Source: an uncultured Acetatifactor sp.
GTDB taxonomy: Bacteria > Bacillota > Clostridia > Lachnospirales > Lachnospiraceae
Assembly (NCBI GenBank): GCA_947631715.1
Contig: CANRMK010000041.1
Coordinates: 1 to 11,020, forward strand
Reading direction: 5' to 3'
Length of the DNA stretch: 11,020 nucleotides
Within the stretch, counting starts at the first letter, position 1. Every line of letters starts with the position of its first letter. Below are positions 1 through 5,546 of the stretch, piece by piece. The translations under genes were made by a program, and so were the position numbers. The notes beneath the pieces were generated by a model. The model saw nothing but the letters and a program-made list of their open reading frames with translations, did no database searches and was not told the DNA's origin.

Positions 1-869
1 TAATAGCGTTCCACGATCTTAGTCAGAGTCTCCAGGTCCGTCTCCGCAAACTGGGGCGCTATGGCCTGGGCGATCTCCTCCGGCGTATGCTTTTGGACGT
101 AGTCCATGCCTTTCTGCAGGGCGTTCGTAAACGCCTGCACTGTGTCCTGATTCTTTTCCAGATAGCTCTTCTTGGCCGAGAAAGCCGTATAGGGCACAAA
201 GCCGGAATCCTCCCCCAGAGATGCCACCACATAGCCCTGGCCCTGCTGCTCCAGGGAGGTGGCGTGGGGCTCGAACTCCACAGTGAACTCCCCCTGTCCG
301 CCTGAGAACGCCGCGGCTGTGGAGCCGAAATCGATGCTCTGGTCAATGTTCACCTGTTTGGGGTCGATGCCGTTCTTCTCCAGAATGTACTCAAAGACCA
401 TCTCCGGCATACCTCCCGCTCTGCCTCCCAGCACGTCCCTGCCGATCAGCATCTTCCAGGAAAAGTTTTCCACGGGTTCCCTGGAAACGAGAAAATTCCC
501 TGCCCGCTGGGTCAGCTGAGCAAAATTTACCACATAGTCGTCCGTGCCTCCCGCGTAGGTATAGATCGTACTCTCGCTTCCCATAAAGCCGATGTCGGCC
601 TCTCCCGTGAGCACCGCCGTCATGGTCTTGTCTGCGCCGAAGCCCGTCACAAGCGTCAGGTCGATGCCTTCCTCCTCAAAATATCCCTCCTCTATAGCCA
701 CATACATAGGCGCATAGAATACGGAATGTGCCACCTCGTTCAGCACGACTTCCTTTCTGCCCTCCGAGGCCGTATCCTTTCCGCAGCCGGCGAGCGCCCC
801 CGCCAAAAGCAGGATGCCGCAGGCGGCCGCAGCTGTTCTCCGCCGTTTCGGCCCTTTTGAACTTTTCAT
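1..869 (-). CDS. ABC transporter substrate-binding lipoprotein, SsuA/ThiY/NMT1-like (partial)
   Basis: Extracellular solute-binding lipoprotein of an ABC importer. The first 289 codons are present and the C-terminus lies beyond the left edge. The N-terminus is basic (MKSSKGPKRRR), followed by a hydrophobic stretch and the lipobox LAGC, with the lipidated Cys at residue 29. The mature part begins with a strand and the phrase HSVFYAPMYVAIEEGYFEEEGI, which is typical of the NMT1/THI5-like and SsuA/TauA families. It is followed by a GADKTMTAVLTGEADIGFMG segment, where such proteins line the ligand cleft. The ATG at 869 has an AGGGAGGA ribosome site directly upstream. The usual substrates of this family are sulfonates, nitrate or pyrimidine precursors; the sequence does not tell which. 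Permease and ATPase genes would be expected further left. No convincing promoter was found in the 81-nt gap to the DUF1836 stop codon, so read-through from that gene is possible. Confidence 0.9.
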   Translation of the reverse strand, partial: MKSSKGPKRRRTAAAACGILLLAGALAGCGKDTASEGRKEVVLNEVAHSVFYAPMYVAIEEGYFEEEGIDLTLVTGFGADKTMTAVLTGEADIGFMGSESTIYTYAGGTDDYVVNFAQLTQRAGNFLVSREPVENFSWKMLIGRDVLGGRAGGMPEMVFEYILEKNGIDPKQVNIDQSIDFGSTAAAFSGGQGEFTVEFEPHATSLEQQGQGYVVASLGEDSGFVPYTAFSAKKSYLEKNQDTVQAFTNALQKGMDYVQKHTPEEIAQAIAPQFAETDLETLTKIVERY

Positions 870-950
870 ATGGGTCCTCCCTTATCAGTGATGCTCTATC
901 ATATGAGGACTTCTTTAGAAAAGTTCCTGCTGTTTCCTTCTGTTTTTCTC

Positions 951-1601
951 TCAGGCCTGTTCCTCCGGCGTCTTTTCCCCTTTGTGGGACTTTTTCTTTT
1001 CCTCCCTCTCCGGCATGGGAAGATCGTCCACCAGCTTTTCGATCAGCAGGCGCTTCACATAAACGTCAAAGCCAAGGGCGCAGATGAACGCGAATTTTTT
1101 CAAGAAATCCCTGCTTTCCTCAGGGGCATCCTGAAAAGTCTCCTGAGACACCCTGTATTTCTCTGCCACATCCGCTTTCAGCGCCTCGATCTGGGACTCC
1201 TCCATGCTGAAAGCCTCCCTGTAGATGCTCTCCAGATTAAAGCTTTCCCCATTCTGGAAAAATTTCTCCGTGATGGGGCCTAACAGCCGCTGAATGTCTC
1301 CGATGGACAGAATCCCCTTGTAATAATAGATAAAGATCAAAAGCAGCACATGCTCCTTTGAGTACTTTTTCTTTACCGGCGGAGGCAGCAGATCGTTCTT
1401 CGCGTAATTATTGATCATCGTCTTCGTCAGGATCTTGTCCTCCCCGGGGTGTCGGACAGTGGACTGCATCCTGCTGTCCATAAAGGTAGTCACCTGATCC
1501 ATGTACAGGTCAATACCGGGAATATCGTCCGGGCTGATATGGCTGATCCGATCCAGACTTGCCAGGATACTGTTCAGCAGGTCATTGTTATCGATTGTCA
1601 T
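951..1601 (-). CDS. DUF1836 domain-containing protein (putative regulator)
   Basis: A 216-residue protein of the DUF1836 family, common in Firmicutes and without an established biochemical role. The recognisable core is around residues 55-115: KILTKTMINNYAKNDLLPPP, then KKKYSKEHVLLLIFIYYYKGIL and SIGDIQRLLGPI. This resembles the winged-helix start of MerR-like proteins (a helix-turn-helix with a conserved NNYxKxxLLPPP turn), so DNA binding is a fair inference. The C-terminal half is charged and ends in a lysine/glutamate-rich tail (EREEKKKSHKGEK). The ATG at 1601 follows a GGGAGG ribosome site at good distance, and a near-consensus sigma-A promoter lies just upstream. It is divergent from the YerC-like gene and upstream of the ABC lipoprotein gene, but nothing in the sequence ties it functionally to either. 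Confidence 0.85.
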   Translation of the reverse strand: MTIDNNDLLNSILASLDRISHISPDDIPGIDLYMDQVTTFMDSRMQSTVRHPGEDKILTKTMINNYAKNDLLPPPVKKKYSKEHVLLLIFIYYYKGILSIGDIQRLLGPITEKFFQNGESFNLESIYREAFSMEESQIEALKADVAEKYRVSQETFQDAPEESRDFLKKFAFICALGFDVYVKRLLIEKLVDDLPMPEREEKKKSHKGEKTPEEQA

Positions 1602-1637
1602 GAGCGGCCTCCCTCTTTCATGTTGCCTGTTGGTTCT

Positions 1638-1666
1638 ATTATATAGTATGGAAAACTACATGACAA
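1638..1666 (-). promoter_or_regulatory. sigma-A promoter of the DUF1836 gene
   Basis: Read on the minus strand this is TTGTCA (1666-1661), a 17-nt spacer, then TATAAT (1643-1638). The -10 is perfect and the -35 has one mismatch. It sits about 35 nt upstream of the DUF1836 start codon. Confidence 0.8.
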
Positions 1667-1686
1667 CAATTTCTTTTGAAAACCGG

Positions 1687-1715
1687 TTTACTTTAAAATA
1701 GCAGTGTGATAATAT
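1687..1715 (+). promoter_or_regulatory. probable promoter of the YerC-like repressor gene
   Basis: TTTACT (1687-1692), a 17-nt spacer and TAATAT (1710-1715), facing the repressor gene. This predicts a start near 1722 and a leader of about 90 nt. Both boxes are imperfect. It is back to back with the DUF1836 promoter, so one regulator could affect both. Confidence 0.5.
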
Positions 1716-1727
1716 AACTGTAGTCGG

Positions 1728-1745
1728 ACTGTAAAGTTTTACAGT
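1728..1745. promoter_or_regulatory. 18-nt palindrome, candidate operator in the repressor leader
   Basis: ACTGTAAAGTTTTACAGT: two perfect 8-nt arms around a central GT. It lies just downstream of the predicted transcription start of the YerC-like gene, where a bound dimer would block elongation or promoter clearance. The 14-nt core TGTAAA-GT-TTTACA resembles a catabolite-responsive element (TGTAAA-CG-TTTACA) but lacks the central CG on which LacI-family binding usually depends. A site for the encoded TrpR-like protein itself is the other obvious reading. Confidence 0.5.
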
Positions 1746-1814
1746 GTAAAAGTGCCGGACAGCCCGGCAGACTATAGATGGAAGATCCCGCCAGGCGTGA
1801 TCACGGAGGTCAGA

Positions 1815-2126
1815 ATGAACAAAAAAATAAAAAACGAGGCTGTGGATTCTCTGTTCGATGCGGTGCTCTGTCTGAAAACCCGGGACGAGTGCTACAGCTT
1901 TTTTGAGGATCTCTGCACCGTCAACGAGCTTCTCTCCCTGTCCCAGCGGTTCCAGGTGGCGTCCATGCTGAAAGACCGCAGGACCTATCTGGAGATCGCG
2001 GAAAAGACCGGCGCCTCCACCGCCACCATCAGCCGGGTGAACCGCTCCCTGAACTATGGGAACGACGGGTATGAGCTGGTGCTTGCGCGCATGGAGGGCA
2101 GGGACTCCGCTTCCCCTGAGACATAA
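1815..2126 (+). CDS. YerC/YecD family TrpR-related repressor
   Basis: A 103-residue helical DNA-binding protein of the TrpR superfamily, in the YerC/YecD branch found across Firmicutes. The helix-turn-helix is at about residues 57-80 (TYLEIAEKTGASTATISRVNRSL), followed by the conserved tail NYGNDGYELVLARM. The N-terminal helices (DSLFDAVLCLKTRDECYSFFEDLC, then LSLSQRFQVASML) form the dimer body in TrpR. Family length is about 95-105 residues. An earlier in-frame GTG at 1752 has no ribosome site, whereas the ATG at 1815 has GGAGGT at 1805-1810, so 1815 is chosen. Unlike E. coli TrpR, no tryptophan genes are nearby and the co-repressor, if any, is unknown. The palindrome in its leader suggests autoregulation (inference). 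Confidence 0.88.
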   Translation: MNKKIKNEAVDSLFDAVLCLKTRDECYSFFEDLCTVNELLSLSQRFQVASMLKDRRTYLEIAEKTGASTATISRVNRSLNYGNDGYELVLARMEGRDSASPET

Positions 2127-2140
2127 GCTCCCGTTCCCGC

Positions 2141-2168
2141 TTTTGCCCGCCGGATGCGGCAGGCAAAA
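2141..2168 (+). other. hairpin after the YerC-like gene, no U-tract
   Basis: 11-nt arms (2141-2151 and 2158-2168) pair with one C-A mismatch around a GGATGC loop, 14 nt after the stop codon. No T-run follows, so it is more likely a 3'-end stabilising hairpin than a terminator by itself. The real terminator is at 2200-2239. Confidence 0.45.
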
Positions 2169-2194
2169 AGATCGGAAACGGCAGAAAAAGAACA

Positions 2195-2245
2195 GAAAAA
2201 AGCGGAATGTCTCCAACCGGTTCCGGAGACATTCCGCTTATTTTC
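2195..2245. terminator. strong bidirectional intrinsic terminator
   Basis: A perfect 15-bp stem (2200-2214 with 2225-2239) around a 10-nt loop. On the minus strand it is followed by six T (2201-2196), an excellent terminator for the bactofilin operon. On the plus strand it is followed by TTATTTTCG, a moderate terminator for the YerC-like gene. The position between two convergent genes fits a shared terminator. Confidence 0.85.
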
Positions 2246-2330
2246 GTCTATTTCCGCTTATTTTCGCCTATTTCGTTTATTTTCGTCTATTTTGCTTATT
2301 TTCGTCTATTATCACTTATTTTGATCTCGG
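2236..2330. repeat. T-rich 19-20 bp tandem repeat, about 4.5 copies
   Basis: Successive units start at 2236, 2256, 2275, 2294 and 2314, each close to GCTTATTTTCGTCTATTTC. Units 1-4 are 19-20 bp with few changes and unit 5 decays after about 10 bases. The first unit overlaps the 3' arm and tail of the terminator. No gene covers it on either strand: the reading frame through it is a low-complexity F/Y/L-rich artefact. It looks like slippage expansion of the terminator tail. Confidence 0.75.
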
Positions 2331-2348
2331 TTCATCTTAAGATCCGTT

Positions 2349-2873
2349 TTAGGAAACGGTCCCAGCGCCGCTTTCGGTTCCGCTCTCCGCCTTGTATTCC
2401 GGGGCGGCATGATCCGGCGCTTCATTTTCCTCCCGGTTGGCCTCCTCCACCTCTTTCAGGGCTTCGGCCAGGGCCTCCTTGGCGGATTTCTTTCCGGCGC
2501 GCAGCACCTTGGAGCTGGGTCTTTGCCGTTTCCCGGGAACCTCCTGATTCATATTGCAGTTCCCCTGGAAAATGGCATTCTCATCGATAACGATCAAAAG
2601 CGTATTGATATTTCCCAGGACCTTGGCCGTTGACATCAGTTCCGTCTTTTCTTCCACCGTCACATTTCCGATGATCTCTCCGCCTACCATGGCCGCTTTT
2701 GCCCGCACATCGCCATTTACGGCTCCTGACGCGCCGACGATCAGCATTCCCGTCACCGTCACGTCACCGTTTACAGTGCCGTCGATCCTCACGGACCCCT
2801 CCGCGCTGAAATCCCCGTTGCACTCCGCACCTTTTCCTATGATCGTTGTGATCCTCATGTCCTTACTCTTCAT
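2349..2873 (-). CDS. bactofilin (polymer-forming cytoskeletal protein)
   Basis: A 174-residue bactofilin. Members fold into a right-handed beta-helix and polymerise without nucleotide into filaments that scaffold envelope proteins. Residues about 9-110 are the core, with the regular Gly/Val rungs of the family: GSVRIDGTVNGDVTVTG, VGASGAVNGDVRA, GGEIIGNVTVEEK, STAKVLGNINT. A basic segment (KRQRPSSKVLRAGKK) leads into an Ala/Glu-rich, probably disordered tail of about 45 residues. The frame is open upstream, but the ATG at 2873 has AGGA in front of it and matches the usual N-terminus, so it is preferred over a start at 2927. It lies 87 nt behind the LytM-like gene. Bactofilin plus M23-peptidase operons are known in many bacteria (Helicobacter CcmA/Csd1, Caulobacter BacA/LmdC) and act in cell shape. 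Confidence 0.9.
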   Translation of the reverse strand: MKSKDMRITTIIGKGAECNGDFSAEGSVRIDGTVNGDVTVTGMLIVGASGAVNGDVRAKAAMVGGEIIGNVTVEEKTELMSTAKVLGNINTLLIVIDENAIFQGNCNMNQEVPGKRQRPSSKVLRAGKKSAKEALAEALKEVEEANREENEAPDHAAPEYKAESGTESGAGTVS

Positions 2874-2960
2874 AACTATCCTCACCTTCTGCCGCCCGCC
2901 GGCACTACACACAGGCTCACGGCCCATGCCTCACTTGACGCTCACGCCATACCACAGATC

Positions 2961-3680
2961 TCAGCCGCTGATATCGATCATGTCCATGGGATCGATATAC
3001 ACGCCGTCTTTCATGATCTGGTACCCAAGCTTGTTATTTTCCTCCTCGATCAGAAACAGCGTACTCCCCTGTTTCACCGTTTCTCCCTGCTTTACCTTGG
3101 CCTCACCCTGATTCCTGTAAATGGTGATGTAGCCGTTTCCGTGGTCGATCCAGACGTTATGTCCGTATTCCGGATCGTCATTGACCGCAGTCACTGTCCC
3201 GCCGGCCGTGGCCACCACCATGGAGCCTGTGGCTGCAGTGAAAATGCACATAGGATCCCCCTCCGCTGCGTCCTCAGAAGTGGCGGAGCCTGTCAGCGGG
3301 AATTCCGAGGGAACAGACTGCTTTTCAAGCTGCTCCGACAGAAGGCTCTCGTTTGCCGTCTTCTGATTGACCGTATCGCTTAAGACAGTGACCGTCTCGC
3401 TCAGATCCGCCACCTGCATGGAAAGCTGGGCATTTTCCTGCGTAAGCTCCGCGATCCTCTCCTCCTGCTCCGCGCTCTTTCTGCTTTCCTCCGCCAGGTT
3501 GTCCCTCACAAAAATGAAAAGGCCGATCAGCACTCCCGCAAGGACACTGATCAAAAGCACTGCGCTCTGGACCACCCAGGGCCTGATGCGGAATTGCCTC
3601 GTTTTCACCCCGGCGTCCGCTCCATCAGATGTAACAATGACTACATGACAGTTTTTTCGCTTATGTCTCCGTCGTTTCAT
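2961..3680 (-). CDS. membrane-anchored LytM/M23-like protein, catalytically degenerate
   Basis: A 239-residue bitopic membrane protein. Residues 1-36 are basic and cytoplasmic, 37-58 are one transmembrane helix (WVVQSAVLLISVLAGVLIGLF), about 61-121 a coiled coil (EEQEERIAELTQENAQLSMQ register), and about 145-235 a LytM/M23 beta-fold outside the cell. The fold is clear from GGTVTAVNDDPEYGHNVWIDHGNGY, ITIYRN, VKQGETVKQGSTLFLIEEE and KDGVYIDPMDMI. The zinc ligands of M23 peptidases are missing: there is no HxxxD motif, Arg189 stands at the usual YxH histidine, and LGYQI replaces the HxH strand. It should therefore bind or regulate rather than cleave peptidoglycan, as proposed for EnvC- or SpoIIQ-like relatives. 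The ATG at 3680 has an ideal GGAGGTGA. It is first in the operon with the bactofilin. Confidence 0.88.
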   Translation of the reverse strand: MKRRRHKRKNCHVVIVTSDGADAGVKTRQFRIRPWVVQSAVLLISVLAGVLIGLFIFVRDNLAEESRKSAEQEERIAELTQENAQLSMQVADLSETVTVLSDTVNQKTANESLLSEQLEKQSVPSEFPLTGSATSEDAAEGDPMCIFTAATGSMVVATAGGTVTAVNDDPEYGHNVWIDHGNGYITIYRNQGEAKVKQGETVKQGSTLFLIEEENNKLGYQIMKDGVYIDPMDMIDISG

Positions 3681-3707
3681 GAAAAGTCACCTCCGGTAAA
3701 CTATATT

Positions 3708-3736
3708 ATTTTACCATAGGCGCCCTTTCACGGCAA
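3708..3736 (-). promoter_or_regulatory. promoter of the LytM-bactofilin operon
   Basis: Minus-strand TTGCCG (3736-3731), a 17-nt spacer and TAAAAT (3713-3708). The predicted start lies near 3701, leaving a short leader of about 20 nt with the GGAGGTGA ribosome site. It lies just left of the structured RNA element that starts near 3754. Confidence 0.6.
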
Positions 3737-3753
3737 CCAAAATTTGAAAATTC

Positions 3754-3990
3754 AGCATTTCCGGCGTAACAGTTCAGCCCCCACCGTTGTATTCAGCCCG
3801 GTACTGTCGATGTTCTTCCGGCAGACCGTTGGAGCACGTCGGCACTTGGCGAGGTACTCTCGAGCAGGCATATCTTATATGCCTTGGGTCCGTTACGTGC
3901 GGAACCGAGCGGAAGCGTGTCTGCCGGGAGAACATCGGCAGTACCGGGCGTGACTCGCAAGGGAAAGGCTGAACTGTTACTCCAAATGCT
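3754..3990 (+). ncRNA. large structured RNA candidate, family unassigned (possibly raiA-like)
   Basis: A 237-nt element filling the gap between hisA and the LytM-like gene, with no credible protein gene. Helices: a 7-bp base (3754-3760/3984-3990); a 14-bp perfect stem (3766-3779/3967-3980); a two-sided internal loop of 16 and 17 nt; a 31-bp stem (3796-3826/3919-3949); then a head with hairpins at 3850-3862 (CGAG/CTCG), 3867-3883 (GGCATAT/ATATGCC) and 3887-3906 (6 bp, bulged A, 7-nt loop TTACGTG). The loop bases ACGTG (3895-3899) can pair with CACGT (3835-3839), a possible pseudoknot. Within the 31-bp stem, T3802+G-type pairs at two places are U-G in plus-strand RNA but A-C mismatches in minus-strand RNA, which indicates the plus strand. 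Length and architecture suggest a known large Firmicute RNA such as raiA; 6S RNA is a weaker alternative. I cannot confirm either from memory. No clear plus-strand promoter or terminator was found. The exact ends are uncertain. Confidence 0.7.
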
Positions 3991-3991
3991 C

Positions 3992-4777
3992 TTATTCCAG
4001 GCCGGAAGTGCAGATCTCCAGCACCTTTTTCCAGCTGAGAGGGCCGCCGAACAGATCCAGAGCGCTCCCCACAGTGACGTTCAGCCGGTTCCTGCCAAGC
4101 TCCTTTAAGAGCAGGATATCTTCATAGCTGTGGACTCCGCCCGCATATGTGACAGCTGACCGATCCCACTCTCCCAGCCTCTGGGCAAGCTCCGCCTCGA
4201 TTCCCTGGGATCTGCCCTCCACGTCCACCGCGTGCACGAGGAATTCGTCACAGTAACCGCTCAGGCGCTGCAGCAGGCTTTCCTCCAGCTGCTCCTCCGT
4301 CATCTTCTGCCAGCGGTCCGTGACCACTGTATAGCCCTGCCCGGTCCTGCGGCAGCTTAGATCCAGCACGAGCCGTTCTCTTCCCACCGCCCGGCACAGT
4401 TCCTCAAGCCTGTCATATCGGATCCGCCCCTCCCGGAAGACATAGGAGGTGACGATCACATGGCTGGCTCCCGCGTCCAGAAACTCTGCCGCGTTCTCAG
4501 GGGTAATGCCGCCGCCCACCTGAAGCCCGCCCGGATAGGCCCTGAGCGCTTCCATGGCCTGTTCCTTTGTCCTCCTGTAAAATTCGCTGGCGGGAGGATT
4601 CAAAAGTATGATATGGCCCCCGCGGATCTTATTTTTTTGGTAAAGCTGCGCAAAATACGCCGCGTCCTTTTCTGAGACAAAATTTTCCAGAGCGGCGTCT
4701 CCCCGATCCCGCAGGCTTCCTCCCACGATCTGCTTCACCTTTCCGTTGTGAATGTCTATGCAGGGCCTGAATTCCAT
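3992..4777 (-). CDS. hisA: HisA, eukaryotic-type (HIS6-like) ProFAR isomerase
   Basis: Phosphoribosylformimino-AICAR ribotide isomerase, the fourth step of histidine synthesis, in 261 residues. It matches the eukaryotic branch (yeast HIS6) much better than ordinary bacterial HisA. Shared phrases are PCIDIHNGKVKQIVGGSL, a NFVSEKDAAYFAQLY insert, LQVGGGI, HVIVTSYVF, LVLDLSCR, DRWQKMT, DEFLVHAVDVEG, YAGGVHSYEDI and VGSALDLFGG. Asp8 in CIDIHNG is the conserved catalytic acid/base of the family. Asp139 (VLDLSC) and Asp185 (AVDVEG) are the other conserved acids at barrel strand ends. Both phosphate loops (VGGGI at 88-91 and AGG at 212-214) are present. The ATG at 4777 has AGGAG upstream. No other his gene is in the window. 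Its stop codon is one base from the base stem of the structured RNA. Confidence 0.9.
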   Translation of the reverse strand: MEFRPCIDIHNGKVKQIVGGSLRDRGDAALENFVSEKDAAYFAQLYQKNKIRGGHIILLNPPASEFYRRTKEQAMEALRAYPGGLQVGGGITPENAAEFLDAGASHVIVTSYVFREGRIRYDRLEELCRAVGRERLVLDLSCRRTGQGYTVVTDRWQKMTEEQLEESLLQRLSGYCDEFLVHAVDVEGRSQGIEAELAQRLGEWDRSAVTYAGGVHSYEDILLLKELGRNRLNVTVGSALDLFGGPLSWKKVLEICTSGLE

Positions 4778-4890
4778 GCCTGTACTCCTTTGTGCGCTTC
4801 AGCGCTTTTTACGTTTTTTCCCACATTTTTCTTTTTTATGATCAGATTTTTCCGCCGAATAATTTCCGCGCTGTTCCACATACTAAATGC

Positions 4891-4929
4891 AAAATCCGCC
4901 CTCGATCCTTTCGACCGGGCTGGATTTTT
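4891..4929 (+). terminator. terminator-like hairpin in the leader of the small lipoprotein gene
   Basis: AAAATCC-GCCC-TCGA (4891-4905) pairs with TCGA-(CC)-GGGC-(T)-GGATTTT (4911-4928) around a 5-nt loop: 15 bp with two small bulges, ending in a run of five T. It lies between two divergent genes, 48 nt before the lipoprotein start codon, where a plain end-of-gene terminator is not expected. It may be an attenuator, or an insulator against antisense read-through. Confidence 0.5.
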
Positions 4930-4976
4930 ACTCTGTAGGCAATGTGATACAGCGCAGAATGAGAATGGAGGAAATT

Positions 4977-5468
4977 ATGAAAAGAAAAAAATCTCTGGCA
5001 GGGGCAAAAAAGCTCCTGGCCCTGGGTCTGGTACTGGCATATGTGTGCATGTCTGCGGCATGTGCCGGGAGCACAGGCGGCTCCGCCTCGGGAAGCTCTC
5101 CCTCCGGCGCGGGCAGTACCGCCGGAAACGGCCAGAACAACGGCAACGGCAGTACCGGAAATACTGCTTCAAACGGTTCCGGCAGCTACAACAACTCTGT
5201 CACAGAGGGCACTGACGGCGGCAATCATTCCCTTATGGGAGAAGCCGGCGATGCCATTACGAACGTGATCGACGATGTGACCGACGGCATTGACAACGTG
5301 ACCGATAATGTGACTGACGGCATTGACAACGTGACCGATGATGTGCTGGGAAGCGAAAATGACAATTCCAGCCAGATGAGCGGCGGCTCCAGCAGCGCAG
5401 CGGGCGGTTCCACTGACAGCACCGGCGCGAACAACGGTGCTGCCGGCAGTTCCATGAACAGACGGTAA
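4977..5468 (+). CDS. small low-complexity lipoprotein with VTDGIDN repeats
   Basis: A 163-residue predicted lipoprotein of unrecognised family. Residues 1-9 are basic (MKRKKSLAG) and 12-27 hydrophobic, with a probable lipobox ending in the Cys of SAACAG near residue 28. The mature protein starts with about 50 residues of Gly/Ser/Asn/Thr linker, then an acidic amphipathic stretch DAITNVIDDVTDGIDNVTDN that continues with a second VTDGIDNVTDD unit, then another Gly/Ser/Ala-rich tail. The 11-residue VTDGIDNVTDN unit comes from a 33-bp tandem duplication. No catalytic motif is seen; a surface spacer or spore/envelope-associated lipoprotein is a guess. The ATG at 4977 is preceded by GGAGG at 4967-4971. 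Upstream in-frame ATGs lack a ribosome site. Confidence 0.75.
   Translation: MKRKKSLAGAKKLLALGLVLAYVCMSAACAGSTGGSASGSSPSGAGSTAGNGQNNGNGSTGNTASNGSGSYNNSVTEGTDGGNHSLMGEAGDAITNVIDDVTDGIDNVTDNVTDGIDNVTDDVLGSENDNSSQMSGGSSSAAGGSTDSTGANNGAAGSSMNRR
5277..5342 (+). repeat. 33-bp tandem duplication inside the lipoprotein gene
   Basis: Units 5277-5309 and 5310-5342 are both GTGACYGACGGCATTGACAA followed by CGTGACCGATRAT, differing at two positions. Each encodes VTDGIDNVTD plus N or D. A partial upstream copy (GTGATCGACGAT, 5265-5276) suggests growth of the array by in-frame slippage. Confidence 0.85.
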
Positions 5469-5489
5469 GCCTGTATTGCGGATGGGGAA

Positions 5490-5530
5490 GGCTGTTCCAG
5501 GCCCAGGTCTCTGCCAAGCCTGGAGCAGCC
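5490..5530. terminator. hairpin between the convergent lipoprotein and fbp genes
   Basis: A 13-bp stem (5490-5502 with 5518-5530) around a 15-nt loop. One pair is U-G when read on the plus strand, so the lipoprotein transcript forms it best. There is no T-run on either side, so intrinsic termination would be weak. It starts 21 nt after the lipoprotein stop codon. Confidence 0.5.
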
Positions 5531-5546
5531 CTGCATCCGGATGTCC

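Noticed and set aside
1656..2216. Minus-strand frame of 186 codons across the YerC-like gene
   Set aside because: It is antisense to a recognised family member and its composition follows the shadow of that gene and the palindromic leader.
3754..3990. Miniature inverted-repeat transposon (terminal inverted repeats of 14 bp)
   Set aside because: The flanking AGCATTT/AAATGCT is inverted, not a direct target duplication, and the inner pairing with U-G wobbles and a branched head fits an RNA. Copies elsewhere in the genome would reopen this.
3744..4108. Small plus-strand frames through the hisA-LytM gap
   Set aside because: They run through paired RNA arms, have no ribosome site and show no protein-like composition; the folding explains the sequence better.
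4794..4810. GCGC-TTCA-GCGC followed by five T on the plus strand
   Set aside because: The stem is only 4-5 bp and no plus-strand gene ends there; it sits in the hisA leader on the opposite strand.
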